Assembly: GCA_948567375.1 (NCBI GenBank)
Contig: OX419756.1
Location: 26,328,552 to 26,392,551 of the forward strand
Direction of reading: 5' to 3'
Length of the DNA: 64,000 nt
Source of the DNA: Lunularia cruciata
Lineage: Eukaryota > Streptophyta > Marchantiopsida > Lunulariales > Lunulariaceae
Position 1 is the stretch's first letter; every line of letters starts with the position of its first letter. Position numbers and translations under genes: made by a program. Below are positions 43,236-55,043 of the stretch, one piece after another. The notes under the pieces were generated by a model, which saw only the letters and a list, made by a program, of their open reading frames with translations, did not search any database and had not been told where the DNA came from.

Positions 43236-44560
43236 ACCTCTCCCCTTTTAAGACATAATGTCCTAGTTACAAAGTTGCTCAAAAGATTTCACTAACATTG
43301 GTGCATTGATCAAGTTGGTTATTGGCTCCTATGTTGCTTCATATAGTGGGTACCCTTTTCATTGTACAAGATATTCTACATGCGGATGGAGAGTACCACA
43401 AATGCATTTTTGGAGAATGTGTTGGACTTCATATTCATCCGTGTCTACCAATGAGTGTTGGAGAAGGTCAAATTTCTTGTATGGAAGAAAAGAGGGTCGG
43501 GGTGCATATCTACATAGTAATGAAACATGGAATACAAGATGGATCTTCATGTGTGGCAGAAGCTCAAATTGATAGGCCACTACTCCGATTTGATGAATGA
43601 TAGGAGAAGGCCCAATAATATGAGGTTTGAGCTTACAAGGGCCAACTAACATGGGGTTGGTTGTTGATGGCCAGACTTGATCTCCAATATTGAACTCCAT
43701 GTGCTTTTGCATATCGTTTTTGTTGATTTTGGGTGATTTGCAACTTGTGTTTGGCATTCTCCACTCCTTGTTGGATTCTAGAAATAGAAGTATTGACGGT
43801 ATCTACCTTGGTATCCACCAAGCAGATCTTCATCGAGCTGCAAGGTGTGAAAGGATGATCTCCGTACATGAGGAAGAATAGTGTGGCCTATGTAGATGCA
43901 TTTACTAAATTTTTGTACGCAAATTCCACCAGTGAGAGTAAGGTGTCTCACCTTTCTTGCTCCTTTAGGGTGAAGCCCCAAAGCATGTCTTCAATAGTGT
44001 GATTAGCTTGCTCTATTTGTTTATTGGTTTGTGGATGGTAAGCCATGGACATGGCCAATTTGGTTTTGAAAAAACTAAAGAGTGTTCTCCAAAACAAATT
44101 GGTGAATTGAGTGGCTTTATCAATGATGAGCATTTGAGATAGTCAATGGTGAGAAAAGACTGCATCTAAATATAATTCAGCTAATTGTGGAGCAATCATG
44201 TCCTTGGTGGTAGGGTTCACATGAATCATTTTTTTGAGTTGGTCAATAAAGACTACGATGGAGTCAAACCTAGAGGTGGTCTTGGGCAATTTGCAAACTA
44301 GATCCATGCTTACATGTTCCCAACTTTCAAGAGCTACGACTGCAAGAGCTTGATTAGAAGGTTTATTTTGCTAATAGAGTAGGCAGCTTTGAACAAACCC
44401 CATTACATTGTTGCTCATCTTGGGCCAATAGTAATGGCATTTGGCTACATCCAAAGTCTTGTTTATGCCAACATGACCTACAATGACAAAATCATGACAT
44501 TTGGCTAGGATGGTGATTCTAATGTTCGTATCATCAAGGATCCATAACCTAGCATTATGA
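43236..44560 (-). pseudogene. Family B3 integrase and chromodomain
   Basis: Minus strand. The chromodomain (DEYEVQHILQKC, HVEYLVQ) and GPY/F module (NIGDQVWPST, IGPSPIIHQIG, FHVSLLCRYAP) lie in the open frame 43757-43359. The core region to the right contains IIDKATQFTNLFW (second catalytic Asp) and NKQIEQANH (catalytic Glu) in 44133-43948, and the finger region near 44400. Several stops and frame changes. Confidence 0.82.
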
Positions 44561-45960
44561 AATGCAAGTCCTTGGGTATTGGTGACGCCATTGGATGATC
44601 AAGTTCCTACAATCTATGGATTAGTTTTTGTAGCTATAAGAATCCGTGGCCAAAATCAGGGTTCATCTTGACCTTTACTACCATATTGTTTTCCATAGGC
44701 ATTTAGGTAAATGCATATGCCAATTGCTTCTTGCCTTCCATATATCTAGTTGTCATGCCAAACCTTTGTCTCCACTCTACCCATTGAATCTATCAATGAG
44801 ATAGATCTTTTTGTATCTTGAGGTAGACTAAAGGCTTGGTTTATCTCCACTACAAATGCCTTCTTGTCAAGATAGTGCTTCCAATTCTTGGTTGCAAGGA
44901 CAATGGCCAACTCTTCTTTTTTGGAGGTGTGATAGTTGCATTCTATCAATAACAACTTTTGAGAGAAATATGAAATTGGGTGCCATCCATCATGCCACTC
45001 TTATTGTAGGATTGCTCTTATGGCTACACGTGATGCATCTATATCCAACTTGATGATTGGCCGCTTTGCGTCATACCATTTCAAGATTGGTGCATGTAGT
45101 AATGCATCTTTCAATTCTTGAAAAGCCAATTCTTGTATGGTTCTCCACATCCATTTCTTCCCCTTGCCAAGTAGTGCCATTAGAGGATGTGCAATCTTGG
45201 AGAAGTCCTTGACAAATCAACAATAGAACCCTATCAATCCTAAGAAACTCTTGAGTTTAGTCCTCTAGAGTGTTCTATTTTTGAATGACCTATATTTTTA
45301 TCTATTAACACTTGGATACCTTCTATACTTACTTTATGCCCCAAGTAGTCTACATCAAACTTGCCAAACTTGCACTTTGAGATTTTGGCATACAACTAAT
45401 TTTGTAGTAGAATCTGGACGACTTCTTGTAGATGTTACTTGTGTTCTATCATTGTCCTACTATAGACAAAGATGTCATCTAGGAAAATGATAATTGATTC
45501 ATCCAAGTATGGAAAAAATATATCATTCATCAAACTCATGAAAGTAGGTGGTGTGTTGGTGAGACCAAAAAACATCACCAAGTACTCAAAGTAACTATAC
45601 CTTGTTGAAAGGCAATTTTGTGGATTCTTCCTCCACAATCTGGATTTGATTGTAATCACTTCATAGATCAAGTTTGGTGAAGTGTCTTGCCCTATTGAGT
45701 TGATCAAATAGGTCATACATGCAGGGTAAGGGGTTTTTTTCTTCACCATTTGTTGATTTAGATCTCAATAGTCAATGCACATGCATATTGTACCATCCTT
45801 TTATTTCATAAACAAGACCGGAGTCCCATATAGTTATGATATGCTAGGTTGGATAAACTTTTTTTGGAGCATATCCTTGATTTGAGCTTTACACTCCTCC
45901 AACTTATAAGGTGTTAGACAATATAGTGCCCAAAAAAAGTGTATCTTTCTAGGAATTATC
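44561..45960 (-). pseudogene. Family B3 reverse transcriptase and RNase H
   Basis: Minus strand. RNase H: EELAIVLATKNWKHYLDKKAF (44955-44746). RT: FLDDIFVYS and [20 protein letters not shown] (45749-45435). The first catalytic motif reads TKLDL-stop-SDYNQI, with the Asp kept and a TGA where B2 has CAG and B1 has TGG. Many further stops. Confidence 0.8.
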
Positions 45961-45999
45961 TTGATTTTTAGAATCTATTCTCCTTTTTGGTGGTAATCT

Positions 46000-47350
46000 T
46001 GAGGGTAGGTCATATGGGAAGACATCTTGAAACTCATTGACCACATTTTTCAATTTCTCAAAAACTTGTCTGCCAAGTTGTGCACTCTAGACTTCTCTTA
46101 TTAGGCCCATGAAACATCTATTTGTCTTATAGATAGCTATTGTTCCTATGACATACATAGATAACTATTGCGTTATGCTCTCTCTTTAAGCCTAATGATC
46201 TTCCATTGGTGAGTTCTCACTACTTTCTTCCTCCAATTGATCATGGGGTAGTGCTCTATCCATGTCATACCTAAGATTGCATCATAATGAGCTAACCATA
46301 TCACTTGCCACTCAATGCTTCCTCTTGATACTCTCCTACGAAAAGTGCTACCTTTCTGGGTAACAACTCAATCCTCTCTATCTGCCCATTAGGTAATTCT
46401 ACTTTTTCATTCTCATCCTTCTCTAGATTCTCTCTAACCTTATTTCAATAGTGCAAGACAAGAAGTTCTTTGTTGCTCTAGGATCTATCAACACTCTCAC
46501 CTGATTGCCCTTTAGGACTCCATTTATGAAAATGAATTGTGAGTTTATCTTCCTCATTTTGTGCACTTGTCCTCTTCCTTTCCTTGTTTTTTCACTTCTC
46601 TATTAAGCCAATAAGGCAATGAGGTACACTTACTAGCAATATATGTTTTGCAAAATGATTTCTTCATCCTCTTCTTCAATTCATCTCTCCATGTTGTTCA
46701 AAGATTGTTTGTATGGAGGCCAAGGGCTTCTAAAAAAACAAGTATAACAATTGACGTCAACTTGGCCACAATTGTAACAACAATGTTGTTTTTCTCAAGT
46801 CCCTTCTCCTTGGGGACACCATCTCTTCTTTCTTCAAGCCATCCCTATTCTCCTTGGAGTGGGTTTGCTCCTCATTCTCAAAAACAAATGTTACCCAATT
46901 CCATAGGAATTGGTCAACCAAAAGTGTTGTGTATGGCCCAATAATCCTGAGTCAAGACAACCTCTTAACCTACTCTAAGCGCCCCTACTATTCTTTGAGC
47001 ACAAGAAATGGCTTCAAAAACTATGTGAGTGCTTTGTACCATTACTTCTTGGCAAATTCCCTCTTTCAACCTTTGTTTGAAATTATCTAGAGCTTTTGCT
47101 TGATTCATGTTAGTTATTATGACTTGTAGATCAAAGATTGCATCCACTTAATCTTGTTCATTGTTCTTCTACTTCAACCACTATAGTTGGGTGTGGTCCA
47201 TTTGCACCAAATCTATGGATTGGAAGTTCTTTAGTAGCCCTTCATGCATGGCCATCCAAGTGATCTCTCTTCCTTCTACCAATATTGATCATTCCCAAGC
47301 ATTGTACCATGTGAGGGCTTTATCAATCAATTACCTACATGCAAACATAC
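46000..47350 (-). pseudogene. Family B3 protease and gag, main part
   Basis: Minus strand, aligned with B1 and B2. Protease-region remnants lie near 46480, and gag segments at 47147-46965 (DLQVIITNMNQAKAL, EGICQEVMVQSTHIVFEAIS). The knuckle region near 46740-46800 is degenerate. Gag is cut at 47350 by a solo LTR. Confidence 0.72.
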
Positions 47351-48089
47351 TGTAATACTCTGAGGACAAGAGAAGAGAGAGAAACACAAATTACACACTC
47401 AACATTTAGTGCTCCAAAGGAGCACCTTCTCTTTATTATATAGACAAAGAGGATCTCCTCCAAGGAAGCTCCACCATAGGATTAGGCACACAGATAGGTT
47501 ACCTATCAGCAAGCTCCACCTTTGGATTACTTACTTGGATGGGGGACATGTCGGTCTAGATCCTATCTGGTTGGTCAAACAAGCTTTGACTAGAGGGAAT
47601 CTTTTAGGGAATATTCCTGTAGGAGTCTCATAATCACGTAAGTTACCATTGGAAAGCTCTCTACAAGACAAACCAGGGGGGAGGGAAGGCCAACCTTTCC
47701 TCTAAAGGGGGGAGGTGGGGGGGTGTCTGCACATTTTCAAGGTCTAATTCATCCGTTTAGGCCTTGGAAATTGCCTTCAAAGATTTTAGGCATATTTCGG
47801 TTCCTACTCTATTAGTAGAAGTCCTTTTTTGGTGATACCTCTTTCTGATCCCTTTTTGGTGAAACCTCATCCTTCCAAATGTTACCAAAACAATTCTCAC
47901 CTTTAAATCATATGTCTAGCTATTGGTTCTAAGGTTCTCAAGTCTATTTCAGTTTCTGCTCTATTAGTAAAAGTACTCTTTTTTTGTTACTTCTATCTGA
48001 TCTATTTTGACCATCATGTATAACATCATTCTAGATGTTACCAAACCAAATTTCACATCTAGATCATATGGCTAGCTCTTGTCATTACA
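47351..48089 (-). repeat. Family B solo LTR inserted in B3 gag
   Basis: The minus strand runs from TGTAATGACAAGAG (48089) to GAGTATTACA (47351). B3 gag continues on both sides: GCAAACATAC before, CCTACCTATGG after, where B2 has an uninterrupted GCAAACACACCTAC. Flanks CATAC and CCTAC agree at four of five bases. Confidence 0.85.
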
Positions 48090-48460
48090 CCTACCTATGG
48101 AATGATCGGTGATTTCAATAGTGAACAATCAAAAGTATTGATTTTTTCTTAAAATCCAATTCTCCACTACTCCCATTGACCGTTGTCCCTTTTAAGGCTT
48201 GATATTGCATGTCTTCTTCATCCTTAGTAACAATGTGGCCTCATTGTTGACCAGGGTTGGTATCATTGGCATGAGTGACTCTTCGGGTACTTTGGCTATT
48301 GGTATTGGGTTTTAGAACAACTCTCCTTTATGTATTACCTGATCATTCTTGAATGTATGTACTTGACTTTGCAATGCCTCCATGGTCATCTTGATCTCCC
48401 AAAACTCATTTAACATCCCTTGCATCAACTCATGCAACTATGAATCCATGATTCCTATAC
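48090..48460 (-). pseudogene. Family B3 gag, N-terminal part
   Basis: This is the continuation of gag beyond the solo LTR, with the coiled-coil-like start (QSQVHTFKNDQ-like) and KGQRSMGVVENW-type segment recognisable from B1. Stops are frequent. Confidence 0.65.
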
Positions 48461-48499
48461 ACAACTACTCAATTGCTACTTCCTACTTCAATAAAGAGT

Positions 48500-48960
48500 T
48501 AATATGATCACTTGAGAAGAGGTATGGTCTATTGGGACTAACATTGAAACTTTGAAACATTGAAGAGGCTATCACTCATTGATAATATTCCTCATCAAAA
48601 TTGTGGACTATGAAATCCCTAAACATTACTTTTGGTCTAACCACATAACAGATTTCTACTTGAGTGTTAAAAGGGAGAGGATTCGGTCATTCAGATCTAT
48701 CACAATAAAATGTAGATTATCAAGTCCACTCTATATCGTAGATCACCATAGGCAAAAACATTGGGTTTGGTGAATTCATCATTATATCCATGAACTTGGC
48801 TCCAAAATTGAAAATGAGATATACTCCTACTTGCTCATGTTGGATGTACATAATCTTGATATAGAATGGATTTAAGAATAGAAAGCAAGGTGCCAAATAT
48901 TGTCTTCCCAAAGCCTTTATCTCATCCTCTTTCTAACACACTCTTAATCTATCGATTGCA
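48500..48960 (-). pseudogene. Family B3 pre-gag ORF
   Basis: The minus-strand frame 48911-48720 (MGRQYLAPCFLFLNPFYIKI, MYIQHEQVGVYLIF, FMDIMMNSPNPM) matches the first part of the pre-gag ORFs of B1 and B2. The second part (about 48700-48560, EICYVVRPKVMFRDF-like) is still recognisable but broken. Confidence 0.6.
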
Positions 48961-49047
48961 TTACAATTTCTCTCCTCAAAATTACTTAATCTCAATAGCT
49001 CATGTCCTTCCAAGAGGGATGATCCACTCTCTTGGATTGAAACACCT

Positions 49048-49059
49048 ACTCTGATACCA
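49048..49059 (-). other. Primer binding site of B3, one base changed
   Basis: The minus strand reads TGGTATCAGAGT, the initiator-Met tRNA site with the last C changed to T. Confidence 0.8.
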
Positions 49060-49060
49060 T

Positions 49061-49791
49061 TATAATGTTTTGAGGATAAGAGACCTTAATAAAAACACAA
49101 GAAAAGAAACACAAGCTTCACACTCAATACTCTGATGCCCCAAAGGAGCACCTTGACTTTATCATATAGCAAAGAGGATTACTTCAAAGGAAGCTCCACC
49201 CTTGGATCAAATACATGGATAGGTGACCTGGCAGGGAGCTCAACCCTTAGGTTAGTTGTGTGTATGGATGACATGTTTGTTTTGGTTGGTCAAACAAGCT
49301 TTGACTAGAGAGAATCTTTAAGGAATCTTTTTATAGGAATCTCAAAATTGCATGGGTGAGGTACCATTGGAAAGCTCAATTAGACAAACACTCAAAAGGA
49401 AATGCCAACCTTTTCTCATCTCTTAGGAGATTTTGCACACTTTCAAGGCCTAATTCATCTATTTGGGCCTCCAAAATTAGCTCTAAATTTTACTATTTTG
49501 GCTCCTACACGATTAGTAGAAATACTCTCTTGATGATACCTCTGTTTGATCTACTTAGTCCATTATCTATAATATCCTTCTAGATTTTACCAAGTCAATT
49601 TTCACCTCTAGATAATATATCTAGCTATTGGTATTATTTAAAGTTTATTTTTGGCTCTTACTAGATTAGTAGAAGTGTTCTTTTGGTGACACCTCTATCT
49701 GATCTACCTAGCCCATCATATCTAACATCCTTCTAGATATTACCAAGTCAATTTTCACCTCTAGATAATATATGTAGCTATTGGTATTACA
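49061..49791 (-). repeat. Family B LTR, 5' LTR of B3
   Basis: The minus strand starts TGTAATACCAATAGC at 49791. Both internal subunits are present. It is followed by the target duplication ATAAC. Confidence 0.88.
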
Positions 49792-49796
49792 ATAAC

Positions 49797-52700
49797 AATC
49801 CCAATACCCATTTATACCATCAAACACTCCCATGAAGTGTGCTCCCATATGTACACCATTGGATAAAAAACCATGGCTCCACATGTCTCCCAACATATTC
49901 TCATGCTATTAGTCCAAATGAGTACCTCAAAATTCTCCACACGATACTCCATGAAATCTTTAACTCCGGGACATGGAATATATCTAAAAGTACTCCTCAC
50001 TCTATATGGGATCCATTTGCTCCTCTCCACCAACCTAGAACATTAGCTTGAAAGACAACTGCTATTTCACATGGTATTTCCAAACATCCAATATCCAATA
50101 CTATGATCTTCCTCTACCTATCATGAGCATAAACCAAGCAAGGAATATACTCTCCTATCTCACTCATCTGGTGTTGCAACAAAGATAATCTCAAAACATC
50201 ACATGTGCGTGTCTCTCTTCTCTCTTCTAACCACTAAATCTCCTAGGAAGTATGACACAAAGGCTATTGAGATGCAAGAGCATCTGAAAGTAAAGGTCTC
50301 CAAGCTATGATATCCATATAAGATGTCATCACATATGGCTCTTCTCTAGGCAATCCATGCAAGTGAGGCTTTGTTTGCACCTCTACTGATCTCATCTCAC
50401 ACCCATGCTCAAGTTTGTCTACTTGAGTCTCCTCACCAATCATGTTGATCCTCTCTATTTGGGTTCCCTCATGCATAACAAACTCTTATGGTGATCATCT
50501 CAATATGTACTCTTAAAAAAAGGCTCTTGCATCCTCATAAGCCTCCTCTAAAGATGTCCTTTCCTCCTCTAACTCAACTCAAGATCTCTTCATGGAGAGT
50601 TGGAGCCACAATAATATTTTTGTATTTGCAACCTATAAGCCTACCTCAAGCTCATCTATCTCCCTACCTTGAGCTCACCAAATACCCTCATTTCAAATCC
50701 TCTCTTTCTCCCCCATCTCTCACCAAAGTCAAACATAAACTCTCCTTCTTGGTTTGCACCTGTCTCTCTTTTCCAACCATCCCCCCCTCTCCCCTCTAAG
50801 TCTAAGTAAACATGCTCTTTCATGCTCAAAAATCTCTCTCTCCTCTTTATGTCACCCAAATTTTGCTCTCTCTCCACAAGTGTAGACTCCTTGCCACAAG
50901 GGCTCTCTCTCACTAGAGTCCACCACTCTAGCTTCCATAATTGAATCTATCTTACTCTCTCTTAATCGTCTAGTATAATGGGTAGAAGGATCTTTGGAGG
51001 AGCTATCTCCATGAACATGTAACTCCTTTCTATCTAATACATCATGCTCCACCAACAACTCTTGGGACACTCTCTTTATATATATAGAGTGCATCAATCT
51101 CCATAAATATAGACTTGCCAAGACTCTCATAGGACCCTTTCTTGATGACAAATGAAGAAGGAATTTTTGCCAAGGGTGACCTCTTCAAAAGTAAGGAAGA
51201 GGTTGGTGGAGATATTGTAACTTCATCTGTGCCTCCTCTCTACCTAACTTCATTTGATGCAAAAGCTACTCTCATGCCTTCACCAAGGTCTCCTAAAACA
51301 TATTATTATTATGATAAGCAATTGTCTTAATGAATGTTAATGAATTCATTACATGGTTATGAATACACCTTACATATTAATTACACATTAAGCATCTAAA
51401 ATTTCAATACATAATATGAGAAGTAACTATATGAATGAATAACTTTTTTATTCTATTAGAAAAAGTATAATGACTCCATGAACTCAATACACTCAACAAT
51501 ATTTCATATTTAATGATGTACATGCAAACTTGTACATGGAGTAAATGGTACACCAAGGAAGTTCACAATAGGTGGTGGTGTTTCTAAAAAACATGTGTAG
51601 TCACTCACCATCCTCATCCTTATCCGCTCTCAACATGAATATATATATACCATCATAATCATTTGTGTCATAATCAATCTCCCCCTCTTCTAAGAATCCA
51701 CTCTCCATGAACACATGGGTGAGGAATTGACACACAAATGTAACCTTGTATTTGTGGGTCAATTTGTGTGGTCCATCAAGCCATCAAATCTTTTTTTGCA
51801 AGAAGTGTATTTTTGCACTAACCCACTTGGAGCATGAGTTCTGCCCAATCATAGTCCTCCCTTGCTTGCTGCAAGTGCACCATGTTCCTCTCTAATTTCC
51901 ATGTCAGCATAAGGGCAAGATATCCATGCACCACCTTCGGCTTGCATGTAGGGACCAACAAAGTTGCAATCATCTAGAAAAATGGCCTCCATGCAAGGTA
52001 AATGCATTGTCCACCAAGTACCTCCTCATAGTGTGATCATAGACCAGAAAGCAATCTAGCACTAGAGAGTAAGGAATGAACCTCCTTCTACTTGACCCAA
52101 GTGGAAAAACAAATGCAGCTCTAATTGTATCAAGAGTTAATGTGAAGGGCTTGCCACACACAATACCAGCATGTATTACAACACACCAAGTCCTCACAAA
52201 CTTAATGCATGGCCAAATCTGCAATGTATAACAAATGAATGCACAAAGGGAACATTTGAATTACACTCCTTAGTAAATTACAAAAGTAAAAGATATGGAC
52301 AAACCTTCTCAAGGTCTTAAGGTTTTGGAAGGGATAATGGGTCTTTGCTAGGGTTTTATGCAATTTTTTGGGTTTTTCTTAAGATTTCCAAAGGAATGTT
52401 GGAAGGAATGTTGGGTTTTGCTAGGGTTTTTAGATGGGACAATCCAAAATTAAGAAGTTTTGCTAGGGTTTGCAGGTTTTGGAAAGCTTACTAGGGATTT
52501 TGCTTAGGTTTTATGGGATTTATGTAGTTTTTTACTATCTTCTGGATTTGCTAGAGTTTTGCACATCAAGTATTGGGTATCTGATGGGTTTTAGGAAGTT
52601 GGATGGGTTTAGGGAGAATTTTGTGAAAAAATAGATGGGTTTTGGGATTGCTTCACAAAAAACAGAAGTATTTCAGAAATTTAAGAACGGAAATGTGAGA

Positions 52701-53538
52701 ATGAAGACTTACATGGGAGTAGGGATAATGCAAACCTATTGCAACTTTGATCATAAAGAACCCAAATCTGATTCCCAAATTAGATCCACAAATTGATAAA
52801 TTTGAGATTGATCAGCCCACACCCCTTGATGAAGGTCATGTTATTGGCCATGGTTTTGGGATTTTGATCAACCATCCACCTTCTTGAAATTCTTCCCTGT
52901 TCGTCATGTCCCATTGTCTCTTGTGCATGGCTGCCATCTCCGTTTGAGAAAAAAATCTAAAACACCCAAAATATTTGTGAAACCTTGCTTTTTGATATCT
53001 TGTTATAAAATATCTCTCTTTCTCCTATTGAAACTTCTCTCTTTTCTCTTTGCAAACCCTCTCTCTCCTTGGCTTTCTTTGGCTTGCCTACCCTAAACTC
53101 TCTCCCTCTTGGGCTTTCTTTCTATCACTTTCTCCACCCAAAACCTTTCCAAAACCTCTCTTGGCTTGCTTTTCTCCTCTCAAAACCTTTCCAAAAAAAG
53201 TTGGCTTGCTTTCTTGTCACTTATTTTTACTAATACACTCATGCTCTTTTTCTTCTCTCTTCCCCAAAACCTCCACTCAAGTGAAATGTTAATTCCACTC
53301 TTGTTCCTCTCTCTTCCTAAAAACCTCCACTCAAACAAAACGTTAATCCTTAGAAACAAAAACACTCAAACCTCTCTAGACTTGCTTTCCCCTCTTCGCT
53401 TGCTTTCCTATTGCTTTTGTACCTAAATTTTTGTCACTTTCTTGTTCTTCTCTTGTCTTGAAACCTCTTGCAATCCTATCTCCACTATATTCTTCTTTCT
53501 TCCCCAAAAAAGAACCTTGTTTGGCACCTCTTGCCTCT
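49797..53538. other. No gene recognised; degenerate, with G/T-rich repeats at 52310-52640
   Basis: Old repeat-derived sequence. A minus-strand frame at 52224-51970 (MQIWPCIKFVRTWCVVIHAG, then DHTMRRYLVDNAFTLHGGHF) is compositionally protein-like but unidentified. 52310-52640 carries several copies of TTTTGCTAGGGTTTT-like strings. 52880-53500 is pyrimidine-rich with CCCCAAAACCTCCACTCAA twice (53263 and, varied, 53316). Confidence 0.4.
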
Positions 53539-54276
53539 TGTAATACCAAGAGCTAGCCATATGATCTAGATGTGAAATTTGGTTTGGTAACATCTAGAAT
53601 GATGTTATACATGATGGTCAAAATAGATAAGATAGAAGTATCACCAAAAGAGTACTTCTACTAATAGGGCAGAAACCGAAATAGACTTGAGAACCTTAGA
53701 ACCAATAGCTAGACATATGATTTGAAGGTGAGAATTGGTTTGGTAACATCTGAAAGGATGTTACACATGATGGACTAAACAGATCAGAAAGAGGTATCAC
53801 CAAAAGGGGACTTTTACTAATAGAGTAGGAACCAAAATATGCTTGAAATCTTTGAAGGCAATTTCGGAGGCCTAAATGGATGAATTAGGCCTTGAAAATG
53901 TGCTGATTCCCCCTCCCCCCGATGGAGGCAAGGCTAGCCTTCCCTCCCCCTGCTTTTTCTCATTGAGAGCTTTCCAATGGTACCTTACGTGATTCTGAGA
54001 TTCCTATAAGAAGATTCCCTAAAAGATTCCCTCCGGTCAAAGCTTATTTGACCAACCAGATAGGACCTAGACCAGACATGTCACCCATCCAAGTAAGTAA
54101 TCCAAGGGTGGAGCTTGCTGTCATGTCACCTATCTGTGTCCCTAATCCTATGGTGGAGCTTCCTTGGAGGAGATCCTCTTTGTCTATATAATAAAGAGAA
54201 GGTGCTCCTTTAGGGCATCAAATGTTTGAGTGTGCAATCTATGTTTTCTCTCTTCTCTTATCCTTGGAGTCTTACA
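53539..54276 (+). repeat. Family B solo LTR
   Basis: Begins TGTAATACCAAGAGC and ends GGAGTCTTACA. Flanks CCTCT (53534-53538) and TCTCT (54277-54281) agree at four of five bases, consistent with a target duplication. There is no internal sequence on either side. It carries TATATAATAAAG near 54184. Confidence 0.88.
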
Positions 54277-54377
54277 TCTCTCCCCCAATCCCTTAAACCC
54301 TCCTGAAAAATCATGAAATCCCAACCTATCAAGAATTTGAATTCTATCCCTTTCCCCTTTCTTGTCCTCTCTTGAGC

Positions 54378-55043
54378 TATAACACCCATTTGTGCATGTA
54401 TATGCTATTGTGATATTTAGTTTGGTATTATAAGTACTTGAGAGATATTGTTTATATAAAGATAAAGGATGGTTCTACATTTGTCCTGATTAGCTAAAGT
54501 GAGTCATAGCTAATATAGAGGTGAACATACATTAGAAAAAGTAGAAAAGATGAGCACTATTATTTTGGATTCTAGTGTATTGACTTGGTATTATTCCTAG
54601 GCGTTTGGCTTTGAGGAAACCCTTTTTTCTTTGGATTCTTCTATAGTCCAAGGATAGCCCATGTGAAAGAATCCTTGACTTTATGGTTGGTTAAAGATTC
54701 TTAAGACCATATGCTTAGGAGAATATTCCTATGAGTATGGATATTCTTTTAAATCTTTTGACTTTTTTGACTTTTAGCCTAGAAACGTGAGTTACTCCAG
54801 TAATTAGTAACTTTGGTGTGTAACTATTTCACAAGTATATAAAATAGGAGGAGAGACTCATCATCCTTTCATTTGCAACTATCTCTCTCATTGAGTTCTC
54901 TAGTGAGCAATGGTTTGAGTCTTGGAGTGCTAGCCTTGGAGGAGTATGATGGAGTTGGGGAAATCCTTGCCTTCTTAGTCCATAGTGTCCTACTATAATT
55001 GCCATCAAAGGTTCATCCTAAATGAGAGACAAGCCAGCTTATA
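54378..55043 (+). repeat. Family A solo LTR, old
   Basis: Starts TATAACACCCATTTGTGCATG and ends AGCCAGCTTATA, matching 7643-8334 with many substitutions and small deletions. GAGC stands directly on both sides (54374-54377 and 55044-55047), a remnant of the target duplication. It shows that family A was active long before the copy at 1-8334. Confidence 0.85.

Larger units (their letters stand above)
41709..49791 (-). mobile_element. Family B chromovirus, complete copy B3, invaded by two solo LTRs
   Basis: The minus strand holds, from right to left, 5' LTR (49791-49061), primer site, pre-gag ORF, gag, protease, RT, RNase H, integrase, chromodomain and 3' LTR. Flanks ATAGC (41704-41708) and ATAAC (49792-49796) are a 5-bp target duplication with one G-to-A change. 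Subtracting the nested LTRs at 42081 and 47351 leaves about 6.6 kb, the size of B1. All frames are heavily broken; this copy is older than B1. Confidence 0.9.

Noticed and set aside
52310-52640. Interstitial telomere repeats (CTAGGGTTTT strings)
   Set aside because: The strings are irregularly spaced and embedded in other G/T-rich sequence; there is no run of the plant heptamer.
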